A stretch of DNA of 64,000 nucleotides from an uncultured Fusobacteriaceae bacterium (lineage in GTDB: Bacteria > Fusobacteriota > Fusobacteriia > Fusobacteriales > Fusobacteriaceae). This document shows positions 52,621-60,289 of this stretch, in pieces. Within the stretch, counting starts at the first letter, position 1, and every line of letters begins with the position of its first letter. Below the pieces are notes generated by a model. The model was not told where the DNA came from. It did no database searches and saw only the letters and a program-made list of their open reading frames with translations. Location of the stretch: positions 141,580 to 205,579 of the forward strand of contig CAMQWJ010000001.1 of the NCBI GenBank assembly GCA_947038515.1. The letters run 5' to 3'. Position numbers and translations under genes: made by a program.

Positions 52621-54531
52621 ATGAATAAAAAAATTTTATTATTTCAGCTATTTTTTATACATCTTTTTTCATTTTCAAATTCTTATCAACTATATCAAAC
52701 TATTTTAAAGAGTAAAGAAGTAGCCAATAGTGGTAATTATTCGGAATCTATCGCCCAAATTAAAAGTATTCATAAATCTTTTCCAAATTCATATTTAGTA
52801 AAAAGTAATTATTTAAATTTTGATTTATCCCTTAATTACTATTACAACAATGATCTTAAAAATGCAATTTTTTATATGAAAAAAGCAATCTACTCTCCCC
52901 AACACTTACAAGGGGGAAACTATTTTTTTCAAAAACGAAATTATTTTTTAGCCCTTTTCTATCTTACTGACAATAATTTCCCACAAGCTAAACCATTTTT
53001 AGATGCCATCATTTCAGATTCAACTTTATTTTTATCTACTTCTGAACTAAAATTACTAATTGATACTTTTTCAAACCTAAAAATAAAAGATAGTTCTCTA
53101 CGATTCTATCTTCCAATATTAAAAAAAATTTACTTTGGAAACCAAATTTCAAATTTAAATAATTTAACTACTCAAGAGCTTATTAACATGGGAAATTTAT
53201 TTTTTAATAAAAAAGATTATATAACAAGTGAAAATATTTTCAAATTTTTATATTCAAAAGAGAAAAATAACAGTACAATCAATGAATTTTTTCTTAGAAC
53301 ACTTTTTTTTCAAAGAAAATTTAAGGATATTATAGAAATTTCTCATGAAATGCTAAAAAACAATTCAAATATTTTTATTTACTACTATCGAGCTCAAAGT
53401 TTTATTTATCAAAAAAATTTATCATTGGCTCTTTCCAATTTTAGAAGAATTAATTCACAAAACTTTTACTCCCATGAAAATTTTTATATGAATTCTTCTA
53501 AAAATTTAACTGCTAATATTTATTTTGCAATAGAAGAATATCATGAAATTATTTCTCGGAGTAAATTAAAAGTTCCACAAAGTTTTGATTCTGATTTTTT
53601 ATTAATTCTTTCATATTTTCAGACACAAAATTACTCAAAAGGAAAAAAAGAAGCATTAACTTTTATTAAAAAATATCCTTTTACTCTAAAAAGTAATTTT
53701 CTACTTTTTTTAATTGAAAGTACTGCAAATAGAAAAACTAATGTTTCATTAAATAAAATTTCAACTATTTTACTACAAGATTCTTTCACCAATTTTAGAG
53801 AAGCCCTTTTTTATTCACTAAACTCTCTTCCTATTTTTGATGAAAAATCAACTCTTGAAAATGAATTTTTAAAAAAAGAAACTTTTGATTCAAATAATCT
53901 TTTTAAAATTTTAGAATTAAATTCTCCAGAGTTACTCTCAGTAGCTATTAATTCCACATTTCCTATTTATAATAATAAAACTTTAGATTTAATTCTTATA
54001 AATAGACTTTTATCTCAGGGGAATCAATTTAATGAAGCTTATTTATTTGCTAAAAGTAATTTTGATATTTTCTCTCAATATAAAAATTTAAAAACTGCAC
54101 TTTATCCAAAACATTATCAAGAAATTGTAAATAAAAATTCTATAAAATATGATATTCCTGAAGAGATTATTTATACAACTATCTTACTTACCAGTAAATT
54201 TAAAAAAGAATTTTATATTCCTAAAAAGCAAGTAGGACTCATGGGAATAAATTTAAAAGAAATATCTATTCCTATAAAAGAGGCTTTTATCCCTGAAATC
54301 AATATTGAAGAAGGAACGAAACAATTAAAAAAACTTTTAATTAAAAATAATAATAATAGCCTTCCAACCCTTGTAGAATATTTATATGGTGAAGAAATTA
54401 AAAATAGTATTTATTTTGACAATAATAAATTTTACATTAACACTCTTATTCCAACAGATATTAAAAATGATATGGAACTTCTACTAGAAACTCTTATTTA
54501 TTATCAAATTTTATATCCTATTAAATTATAA
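52621..54531 (+). CDS. Exported TPR-like protein with a degenerate lytic-transglycosylase domain
   Basis: 636 aa; ATG 52621 follows AAAGGAG. A signal peptide (MNKKILLFQLFFIHLFSF) is followed by a long helical superhelix with TPR-like units (LKSKEVANSGNYSESIAQIK, LINMGNLFFNKKDYITSENI). The last 125 residues align with the SLT domain of Slt70: YDIPEEIIYTTILLTSKF (where the family has IRQESxF), VGLMGI for GLMQL, and PEINIEEGTKQLKKLL for PxxNIxxGxxYLxxLL. The catalytic Glu is replaced by Thr (residue 524), so cleavage activity is unlikely; a peptidoglycan-binding or scaffolding role is possible. recJ starts 11 bp after the stop. Confidence 0.75.
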   Translation: MNKKILLFQLFFIHLFSFSNSYQLYQTILKSKEVANSGNYSESIAQIKSIHKSFPNSYLVKSNYLNFDLSLNYYYNNDLKNAIFYMKKAIYSPQHLQGGNYFFQKRNYFLALFYLTDNNFPQAKPFLDAIISDSTLFLSTSELKLLIDTFSNLKIKDSSLRFYLPILKKIYFGNQISNLNNLTTQELINMGNLFFNKKDYITSENIFKFLYSKEKNNSTINEFFLRTLFFQRKFKDIIEISHEMLKNNSNIFIYYYRAQSFIYQKNLSLALSNFRRINSQNFYSHENFYMNSSKNLTANIYFAIEEYHEIISRSKLKVPQSFDSDFLLILSYFQTQNYSKGKKEALTFIKKYPFTLKSNFLLFLIESTANRKTNVSLNKISTILLQDSFTNFREALFYSLNSLPIFDEKSTLENEFLKKETFDSNNLFKILELNSPELLSVAINSTFPIYNNKTLDLILINRLLSQGNQFNEAYLFAKSNFDIFSQYKNLKTALYPKHYQEIVNKNSIKYDIPEEIIYTTILLTSKFKKEFYIPKKQVGLMGINLKEISIPIKEAFIPEINIEEGTKQLKKLLIKNNNNSLPTLVEYLYGEEIKNSIYFDNNKFYINTLIPTDIKNDMELLLETLIYYQILYPIKL

Positions 54532-54542
54532 AAAGGAAAAAT

Positions 54543-56891
54543 ATGAAAAATACAAAATGGATCTATAAATCTAAAAAAAATATATTAAAAATTGATAATA
54601 TTAATACTGAAATTTTACAAATTCTTAATAATCGTGATATTTGCTCTCAAGATGAAATTTTAAATTTTCTTAATCCTTCACTGAATAATTTGAGAGATCC
54701 TTTCACTTTAGAAGACATGGCTAAAGCTGTTACTCGAATTTTACTTGCTATAGAAAACAAAGAGCATATTTGGATTTATGGTGACTATGATGTTGACGGA
54801 ATTACTTCAACGTCCTTATCGTATTTAGCTTTAAAATCTTTAGGGGCCCACGTTGAATATTATATTCCTTTAAGAGATGAAGGGTATGGACTTAATAAAG
54901 AAGCCCTGACTTTTATTCAAGAAAGTGGTGGTACCCTTATAATAACTGTTGATTGCGGTATTACTTCTCATAATGAAATTGACCATTGTAACTCACTTGG
55001 AATGGATATTATTATTACAGACCATCATGATATTATTGACAATAAAATTCCTAATGCCTTTGCCATTATCAATCCTAAGCGAGAAGAAAACTTATATTCT
55101 TTTAAAAATCTGGCTGGAGTTGGAACAGTTTTCAATCTTTTTTTAGCAGTCTTTACTTATCTTTCTAAAAAAGAGGAGATGTTTAAATATTTAGATATTG
55201 TAGCTCTAGGAACTATTGCTGATATTGTCCCTTTAGTTGAAGATAATCGAATTTTTGTAAAATATGGTTTAGAATCTCTAAAAAAGAGTTCTTCTAAAGG
55301 ACTATCTGCTCTCTTAAAAGTACTTTTTTTTGAAAATTATGATAATAAGATTTATACTCCCTATGATGTTGGCTTTGTGATTGCGCCAGTTTTTAATGCT
55401 GCTGGTAGATTAGAAGACGCTAAGTCTTCTGTTGAACTACTTATTTCCAATGATCATACAAAATTTAACCTTTTGATACCTACACTTATTGAGAATAATC
55501 AAAAACGAAAAGAAATTCAAGAACAAATTCTAAAAAAATCTTTAGAAGAAATCACTCTTAAAAATTTAGAAAATAAAAATTTAATTTTAATTGCCAATAA
55601 AGATTTTCATCATGGAGTAATTGGAATTGTTGCTTCTAAAATACTTGACCAATATTATAAACCAACTATTGTTATGGAAATCGATGAAAAAACTAATATT
55701 GCTAAAGGATCGTGTCGTAGTACAGAAAGCTTTAACATCATAGCAGCTCTTACCCATTTTTCACATCATCTTTTAAAATTTGGTGGTCACCATGCCGCTG
55801 CTGGATTTTCTATTAAAGTAGAAAATCTAGAAAAATTTTATAATGAACTTGATTTTTATTGTGGTTCTCTTCTAAATGAAACTGACACATTCAAACCTGT
55901 TAAGATTGAAAAGAATATTGGTCTTTTTAAAGTTGGATACGATCTCATTGAAAATCTTACTGCTCTAGAACCTTATGGATTTGGAAATCCTACCCCTATT
56001 TTTTCTATCCAAGAAGCTTCATACTCTGGACTTAGGCAGATAGGAAAAGACAAAAATCACCTTATGATTAATCTTATTCAAAATAATATTGAAATTAAAA
56101 ATTGTGTTTGGTTTGGAGCTGGTGAATCATTAGAACAATTAGAAAAATTTTCTAAAATTGATATTGCCTTTAAACTTAAAATGGAAACTTATAAAGACCG
56201 ACTTCAATATAAAATTTTTATAGAGGATATAAGAGAAACAGAGAAAAATTTGCTCATAACTCCTTATAACTCTTTAGTTGAGAATTTAAAAACTGAAATT
56301 ATTTTTCCTATTAAAACAGTTATTTACACTAGAAAAAAGATTGAAAATGATTCTTTTAAAGTGGATTTAAATGATAGTTTAGGAGTCATTCTTTTAAACA
56401 GAGAAAAAATTGGAACTTTAGACAGTCAAGTAACATTCCTCTTAAAGACAATTGGTGGTAATTTTTCTGCTTTTGCTGATAAAAATATTGAAACTTCTGA
56501 AAATTTCAATATTTTTATTTCAATTATTCCTGACTACTCTTTTAAAACATATGCAATAAATGATGGTACTCTTTTTCAAGATATAAAATTATTTTTAATA
56601 GGTAAAACGGAATATTCTGTACTTCAAAAAACAATTTTATCTACTATTTTCAAAGAAAAATCTAATTATACTTTAAAAACACCTTTGACATCTGAGATTG
56701 AAATTATAGCTTTAACCATAGCAATCTATTGCTCACATAAAAAAATTAAATTTATATTAACGAGTACTGTCCCTATTTCAAATCAATTAAATCATTTCAG
56801 TCAAATAGGAAATATTAACTCTAAAAATATTAGCTTTCATATAAAGATTACTGAGAATACTATTGTATTTGAAAACAATATTTTTCAATAA
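54543..56891 (+). CDS. recJ: Single-stranded-DNA-specific exonuclease RecJ
   Basis: 782 aa, longer than the usual 560-600. The DHH-phosphoesterase core shows GDYDVDGITS (81-86 for DYDVDG), TVDCGI, DHHD (from 160), ALGTIADIVPL and, in DHHA1, HHGVIGIVASKI and GGHHAAAGF. An OB-like RecJ domain follows. The last ~200 residues (after about 580) are unusual in sequence and probably form a further domain, as in long Firmicutes RecJ proteins. The enzyme degrades single-stranded DNA 5'-to-3' in repair. AAGGA precedes the ATG; co-transcribed with the SLT-like gene. Confidence 0.94.
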   Translation: MKNTKWIYKSKKNILKIDNINTEILQILNNRDICSQDEILNFLNPSLNNLRDPFTLEDMAKAVTRILLAIENKEHIWIYGDYDVDGITSTSLSYLALKSLGAHVEYYIPLRDEGYGLNKEALTFIQESGGTLIITVDCGITSHNEIDHCNSLGMDIIITDHHDIIDNKIPNAFAIINPKREENLYSFKNLAGVGTVFNLFLAVFTYLSKKEEMFKYLDIVALGTIADIVPLVEDNRIFVKYGLESLKKSSSKGLSALLKVLFFENYDNKIYTPYDVGFVIAPVFNAAGRLEDAKSSVELLISNDHTKFNLLIPTLIENNQKRKEIQEQILKKSLEEITLKNLENKNLILIANKDFHHGVIGIVASKILDQYYKPTIVMEIDEKTNIAKGSCRSTESFNIIAALTHFSHHLLKFGGHHAAAGFSIKVENLEKFYNELDFYCGSLLNETDTFKPVKIEKNIGLFKVGYDLIENLTALEPYGFGNPTPIFSIQEASYSGLRQIGKDKNHLMINLIQNNIEIKNCVWFGAGESLEQLEKFSKIDIAFKLKMETYKDRLQYKIFIEDIRETEKNLLITPYNSLVENLKTEIIFPIKTVIYTRKKIENDSFKVDLNDSLGVILLNREKIGTLDSQVTFLLKTIGGNFSAFADKNIETSENFNIFISIIPDYSFKTYAINDGTLFQDIKLFLIGKTEYSVLQKTILSTIFKEKSNYTLKTPLTSEIEIIALTIAIYCSHKKIKFILTSTVPISNQLNHFSQIGNINSKNISFHIKITENTIVFENNIFQ

Positions 56892-56921
56892 AAATTCTAT
56901 TAAAATATGTCAAATATACTT

Positions 56922-56950
56922 TTGACTTTTAATTTTTTGTATGATAAAAT
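56922..56950 (+). promoter_or_regulatory. Promoter of the preQ1-controlled operon
   Basis: TTGACT (56922-56927), 17-nt spacer, TAAAAT (56945-56950); the transcript would start near 56957, before the aptamer. Confidence 0.65.
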
Positions 56951-56983
56951 AAATACCAGTTACAAATAATTTTATTTCTATAA

Positions 56984-57020
56984 ACAGGTTCGATTGACCA
57001 TCCCTGTATAAAAAACTAGG
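56984..57020 (+). ncRNA. preQ1-I riboswitch aptamer
   Basis: ACAGG and CCTGT form P1, the loop contains GGTTC, and the segment ATAAAAAACTAG follows, which is the near-invariant A-rich tail (AUAAAAAACUA) that docks into the P1 minor groove in class I preQ1 riboswitches. One extra base lies between the GACC part and CCCTGT compared with the Bacillus queC example I remember. The terminator at 57069-57108 and the downstream transporter of the queuosine-precursor family fit the assignment. Binding of preQ1 should turn the operon off. Confidence 0.9.
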
Positions 57021-57068
57021 CAGAATAGAACTATATTAAAGGTTTTTTAATCTTTAACTTATTTTTTA

Positions 57069-57108
57069 TTCCCTATTTGCGTCATAAGCAAATAGGGAAT
57101 TTTTATTT
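57069..57108 (+). terminator. Riboswitch expression-platform terminator
   Basis: TTCCCTATTTGC and GCAAATAGGGAA pair over 12 bp with a 7-base loop, followed by TTTTTATTTTT, ending 12 bases before the ribosome binding site of the radical SAM gene. It is the likely off-state structure of the preQ1 riboswitch. Confidence 0.85.
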
Positions 57109-57128
57109 TTATAATATTTAGGAGAAAA

Positions 57129-57833
57129 ATGGAAAGTAGATATAGTAAAATTTTAGAAAAAAATCAAAGAGAAATTGTTCTATTAAAGAGTTTTCCATGT
57201 TCCTATGGTAAATGTAGTTTCTGTAATTATATTAATGATAATTCTTTAAATGAAGATGAAATGAATACTCTCAATTTTGATATACTCTCTAAAGTTACAG
57301 GAGAATTCTCTTCTTTAGAAGTTATTAATTCAGGTTCAGTTTTTGAATTACCTGCTGCAACTTTAAAACAAATAGTAGCAATTGTTAAAGAAAAAAATAT
57401 CAAAATTATTTATTTTGAAATTTATTACGGATATCATAAGAGATTAATAGAAATTATTTCATTATTTCCCAATACTGAAGTTAGGTTTAGAACGGGAATA
57501 GAAACTTTTGACAATGACTTTAGGAAAAATATTTATAATAAAAATTTTTCTTTAGATGAGGCTGCTCTTCTTAATTTAAGTCAAAATATATATTCTACTT
57601 GCCTTTTAATCTGTGTTCAAGGGCAAACTAGAGAAATGATTGAAGAGGATATTAGAATTGGTTTAAAATATTTTAAAAGTATAACCATTAATATTTTTAT
57701 AAATAATGAAACAAAAATCAAACGAGATGAAGAACTTTTTAATTGGTTTATCAAAAAGTATTCTCATCTTAAAAATCATCCCAAAATTGAACTGTTAATT
57801 GATAACAAAGACCTTGGAGTCTTCAAGCAATAA
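57129..57833 (+). CDS. Radical SAM protein, candidate queuine-salvage enzyme (QueL-like)
   Basis: 234 aa. The cluster motif is FPCSYGKCSFCNY, that is C24-X4-C29-X2-C32 rather than the usual CX3CX2C. It is followed by VINSGSVFELP (SAM-binding GxxxE-like) and EVRFRTGIETFDNDFRK, a radical SAM beta-strand pattern. The preQ1 riboswitch upstream and the queuosine-precursor transporter downstream place it in queuosine metabolism. The described enzyme with that context is QueL, a radical SAM lyase converting queuine to preQ1 in gut clostridia; identity with QueL is inferred from context, not proven. AGGAG precedes the ATG. Confidence 0.72.
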   Translation: MESRYSKILEKNQREIVLLKSFPCSYGKCSFCNYINDNSLNEDEMNTLNFDILSKVTGEFSSLEVINSGSVFELPAATLKQIVAIVKEKNIKIIYFEIYYGYHKRLIEIISLFPNTEVRFRTGIETFDNDFRKNIYNKNFSLDEAALLNLSQNIYSTCLLICVQGQTREMIEEDIRIGLKYFKSITINIFINNETKIKRDEELFNWFIKKYSHLKNHPKIELLIDNKDLGVFKQ

Positions 57834-57886
57834 ATTAAAAAAATTTTAATTATTTTATTTATATAATATTTCTGGGGGTATTTCAT

Positions 57887-58591
57887 ATGAAAAATGAACT
57901 TTTATGGCTTTTAATGTTAATTTTAAATTTTTTAAGTATTATTTTTATTTATAAAAAATTTGGTAAAATTGGTCTGTATGTGTGGGTTCCTATTTCTACA
58001 ATCTTAGCTAATTTACAAGTTGTTCTTTTGGTTGACCTTTTTGGAATCGGGGCTACTCTTGGTAATATTTTATATGCAGGTGGATTTCTTATCACTGATA
58101 TTCTATCTGAAAATTATGGGGATAAAGAAGCGAAAGTCGCAGTTAAACTAGGTTTTCTTTCTTTAATAGTAACAGTTGTCTTTATGCAAATTGGTATTAA
58201 TTTTACTCCTACAAAAACTCCTGAATCACTAAAAATGTATGAAAGTATGAAATTAATTTTTGGTTTTATGCCTCGAATTATGCTTGCTGGTCTTGTTGCT
58301 TATGGTGTTTCTCAGTTTCATGATATAAAAGCATATAAATTTTGGAAAGATAGACTCCCTGCTACAAAACATATCTGGCTTAGAAACAATTTAAGCACTA
58401 TGGTAAGTCAATTTATTGATAGTATACTTTTTACTCTTGTTGCTTTTACAGGTGTTTTCGAATTCCCAATTCTTATTGAAATTTTTTGGTCTACCTATTT
58501 TTTAAAATTTTTAGTTGCTTTTTTAGATACACCATTTGTATATCTCGCTAATCATATGAAGAAAAAAGGTTTAGTAGAAGATATTATTTAA
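57887..58591 (+). CDS. yhhQ: Queuosine precursor transporter (YhhQ/VUT family)
   Basis: 234 aa, about six membrane helices. PISTILANLQVV, GNILYAGGFLITDILSENYGDKEAK and FIDSILFTLVAF are the family core; YhhQ of Escherichia coli imports preQ0 and preQ1, and homologues in other species take queuine. It follows the radical SAM gene by 53 bp with its own ribosome binding site (GGGGGT) and ends at a terminator. Together the operon would import a precursor and process it, under preQ1 control. Confidence 0.92.
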   Translation: MKNELLWLLMLILNFLSIIFIYKKFGKIGLYVWVPISTILANLQVVLLVDLFGIGATLGNILYAGGFLITDILSENYGDKEAKVAVKLGFLSLIVTVVFMQIGINFTPTKTPESLKMYESMKLIFGFMPRIMLAGLVAYGVSQFHDIKAYKFWKDRLPATKHIWLRNNLSTMVSQFIDSILFTLVAFTGVFEFPILIEIFWSTYFLKFLVAFLDTPFVYLANHMKKKGLVEDII

Positions 58592-58620
58592 AATTATTTT
58601 TTACAAGATTATAAATTAAT

Positions 58621-58666
58621 AAAAAAAGATTTTAACTATATTAAATATAAGTTAAAATCTTTTTTT
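58621..58666. terminator. Bidirectional terminator
   Basis: AAAAAAAGATTTTAACT (58621-58637) pairs over 17 bp with AGTTAAAATCTTTTTTT (58650-58666) between the convergent yhhQ and symporter genes. Confidence 0.88.
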
Positions 58667-58670
58667 ATTT

Positions 58671-59999
58671 TTATTTATTTTTTTTACTTTCATAATCTTT
58701 TAACGAATCTAGTGCAACATTACATAACGGTATTATTCCAACCATATTTATTAATGTCATCAGTGCTAGACCCAAATCTGCTATACTCCACATTAAAGTA
58801 TTTTTTTCAAGACCACCTATAAAAATCATTATTAAAGCAAAAACTTTAAAACAATTTTCACCCCATTTTTTCTTAGTTATATAATACATATTTACTTTTC
58901 CATAAAAACATATTCCAAGAAGTGTACTAAAAGAAAAAAGGAATAATACAATAGCTACAAATACATCCCCCAGTGACCCTATATGGAACGTAAAAGCTTT
59001 TTGGAGTAATTCCATACCATCTAAACCATTTGTGACTTCTGGGCTAGTTAGAAGGATTACCATGGCTGTAGCTGTACAAATTATAAGAGTATCTACAAAT
59101 ACTCCTAGAGATTGAATCATTCCTTGTTTAACTGGATGATCAACCGACGATGCTGCAGCGGCACAAGGAGCACTTCCACTACCTGCCTCATTAGAGAGTA
59201 AACCTCTTTTAACTCCCTGCATTACAATTACACCAAATGCTCCACCTATCCCTTGTCTTATTCCAAAAGCTTGAGTAACAATCTCTCCTAATACATTGGG
59301 GATTAAAGTAAAGTTTTTAACTAGTATAAATAATACAACTCCAATATATAAAACTGACATTATAGGCACCACTTTATCTAGTACTTTAGCTGTTTTATCT
59401 TTTTTACCAAAAATTACTGTTGCAGATAGAACTACTAATATTATAGTTGTTACTCTTTCATCTATAAAAAAGGCTACTTTAAAAGATTCAGTAACAGAGT
59501 TAGAAACTATTTGTAAAATTCCAACCCAACAAATTATTGCTGCCCCTACAAATAAGAAACCCATTTTTTTCATTTTAAGACCATTTTTCAAATAGAAAGC
59601 TGGTCCACCTCTATATTCACCATTAGAATCTTTTTCACGATAAATAAGAGCCAGTGTAGTCTCTATAAATGCTGTACTTGCACCTAAAAGTGCCACTATC
59701 CACATCCAAAATATTGCTCCTGCACCACCAATTGAAATAGCACTTACTACTCCAACCAGATTTCCTGCTCCCACTCTACTCGCTGTACTTATACAGAAAG
59801 CTTGAAAAGAAGAAATATTTTTATTGTCTTTTCCATTTTTTTCTCTTAATAATCCATATGTTTCTTTTAATAATCTTATTTGAACAAATTTGGTTCTATA
59901 ACTAAAATATACCCCTGCACCCAAAAGTACACCAACCAATATATTTTTCTCCCAAAACACTTCATTTAAAGCAGTTACTATCCTTTGTAAAATTTCCAT
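58671..59999 (-). CDS. Sodium:amino-acid symporter, AGCS (alanine/glycine:cation) family
   Basis: 442 aa, about 11 membrane helices. FCISTASRVGAGNLVGVVSAI, IGGAGAIFWMWIVALLGASTAFIETTLA, EYRGGPAFYLKNG and RGLLSNEAGSGSAPCAAAAS are the AGCS signature. ATG 59999 follows GGGAGGGG. An intrinsic terminator (60022-60054) ends 22 bases before the start, and a leader peptide with five Tyr codons precedes it, so expression should rise when charged tyrosyl-tRNA is scarce. The family usually carries alanine or glycine with Na+; tyrosine control suggests that this member may import tyrosine or peptides' products, which is inference. Confidence 0.9.
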   Translation of the reverse strand: MEILQRIVTALNEVFWEKNILVGVLLGAGVYFSYRTKFVQIRLLKETYGLLREKNGKDNKNISSFQAFCISTASRVGAGNLVGVVSAISIGGAGAIFWMWIVALLGASTAFIETTLALIYREKDSNGEYRGGPAFYLKNGLKMKKMGFLFVGAAIICWVGILQIVSNSVTESFKVAFFIDERVTTIILVVLSATVIFGKKDKTAKVLDKVVPIMSVLYIGVVLFILVKNFTLIPNVLGEIVTQAFGIRQGIGGAFGVIVMQGVKRGLLSNEAGSGSAPCAAAASSVDHPVKQGMIQSLGVFVDTLIICTATAMVILLTSPEVTNGLDGMELLQKAFTFHIGSLGDVFVAIVLFLFSFSTLLGICFYGKVNMYYITKKKWGENCFKVFALIMIFIGGLEKNTLMWSIADLGLALMTLINMVGIIPLCNVALDSLKDYESKKNK

Positions 60000-60021
60000 T
60001 TTCCCCTCCCTTTTTTTATAT

Positions 60022-60054
60022 AAAAAAAGACCTGTGGCTAAGTCCCACAGATCT
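60022..60054 (-). terminator. Leader terminator (attenuator) of the AGCS symporter
   Basis: On the minus strand AGATCTGTGG (60054-60045) pairs with CCACAGGTCT (60037-60028) with one G-U pair, followed by TTTTTTT (60028-60022). It lies in the leader, between the Tyr-rich leader peptide and the symporter start codon, not after a gene. Confidence 0.85.
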
Positions 60055-60075
60055 AAATTATCCAGCATGACTACA

Positions 60076-60111
60076 AATCCATTTTTATTATTAAAAATTA
60101 TAAAATGGATT
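60076..60111 (-). other. Leader stem-loop between leader peptide and attenuator
   Basis: AATCCATTTT (60111-60102 read on the minus strand) and AAAATGGATT (60085-60076) form a 10-bp stem with a 16-base AT-rich loop. The AGGATT just after the leader-peptide stop could compete for AATCC, offering an alternative fold. This is a candidate regulatory element; the exact alternative pairings are unproven. Confidence 0.5.
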
Positions 60112-60151
60112 CATATTTAAATTCTTTTTAAGAATAAATACCAATCCTAAT

Positions 60152-60208
60152 TTATAGATAATAATAATAATAAAGAGAAGTTGTATTAATTTTTATTGTT
60201 TTTAACAT
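60152..60208 (-). CDS. Tyrosine-rich leader peptide (transcription attenuation)
   Basis: 18 aa, MLKTIKINTTSLYYYYYL, with five consecutive TAT (Tyr) codons at 60172-60158. GGGGAGG lies 8 nt before the ATG, and a promoter is placed at 60251-60278. The terminator at 60022-60054 follows. The layout equals the leader of trp-, his- and phe-type attenuators: a ribosome stalled at the Tyr codons would change the fold of the downstream RNA. I have not seen a Tyr leader peptide described for an AGCS symporter, but cannot check the literature here. Confidence 0.8.
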   Translation of the reverse strand: MLKTIKINTTSLYYYYYL

Positions 60209-60250
60209 TAGAACAACCTCCCCTTTGAATTTGATTTTATTTGTTCTTTA

Positions 60251-60278
60251 ATTATAGCATATCTTTATTTTTTTACAA
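60251..60278 (-). promoter_or_regulatory. Promoter of the tyrosine leader-symporter unit
   Basis: Minus strand TTGTAA (60278-60273), 16-nt spacer, TATAAT (60256-60251). Transcription would start near 60244, giving a leader of about 245 nt before the symporter start. Confidence 0.6.
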
Positions 60279-60289
60279 GTTTTTTTATT

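Noticed and set aside
60000..60068. Upstream extension of the symporter reading frame into the attenuator
   Set aside because: The frame passes through the terminator hairpin and lacks a ribosome binding site; ATG 59999 follows GGGAGGGG.
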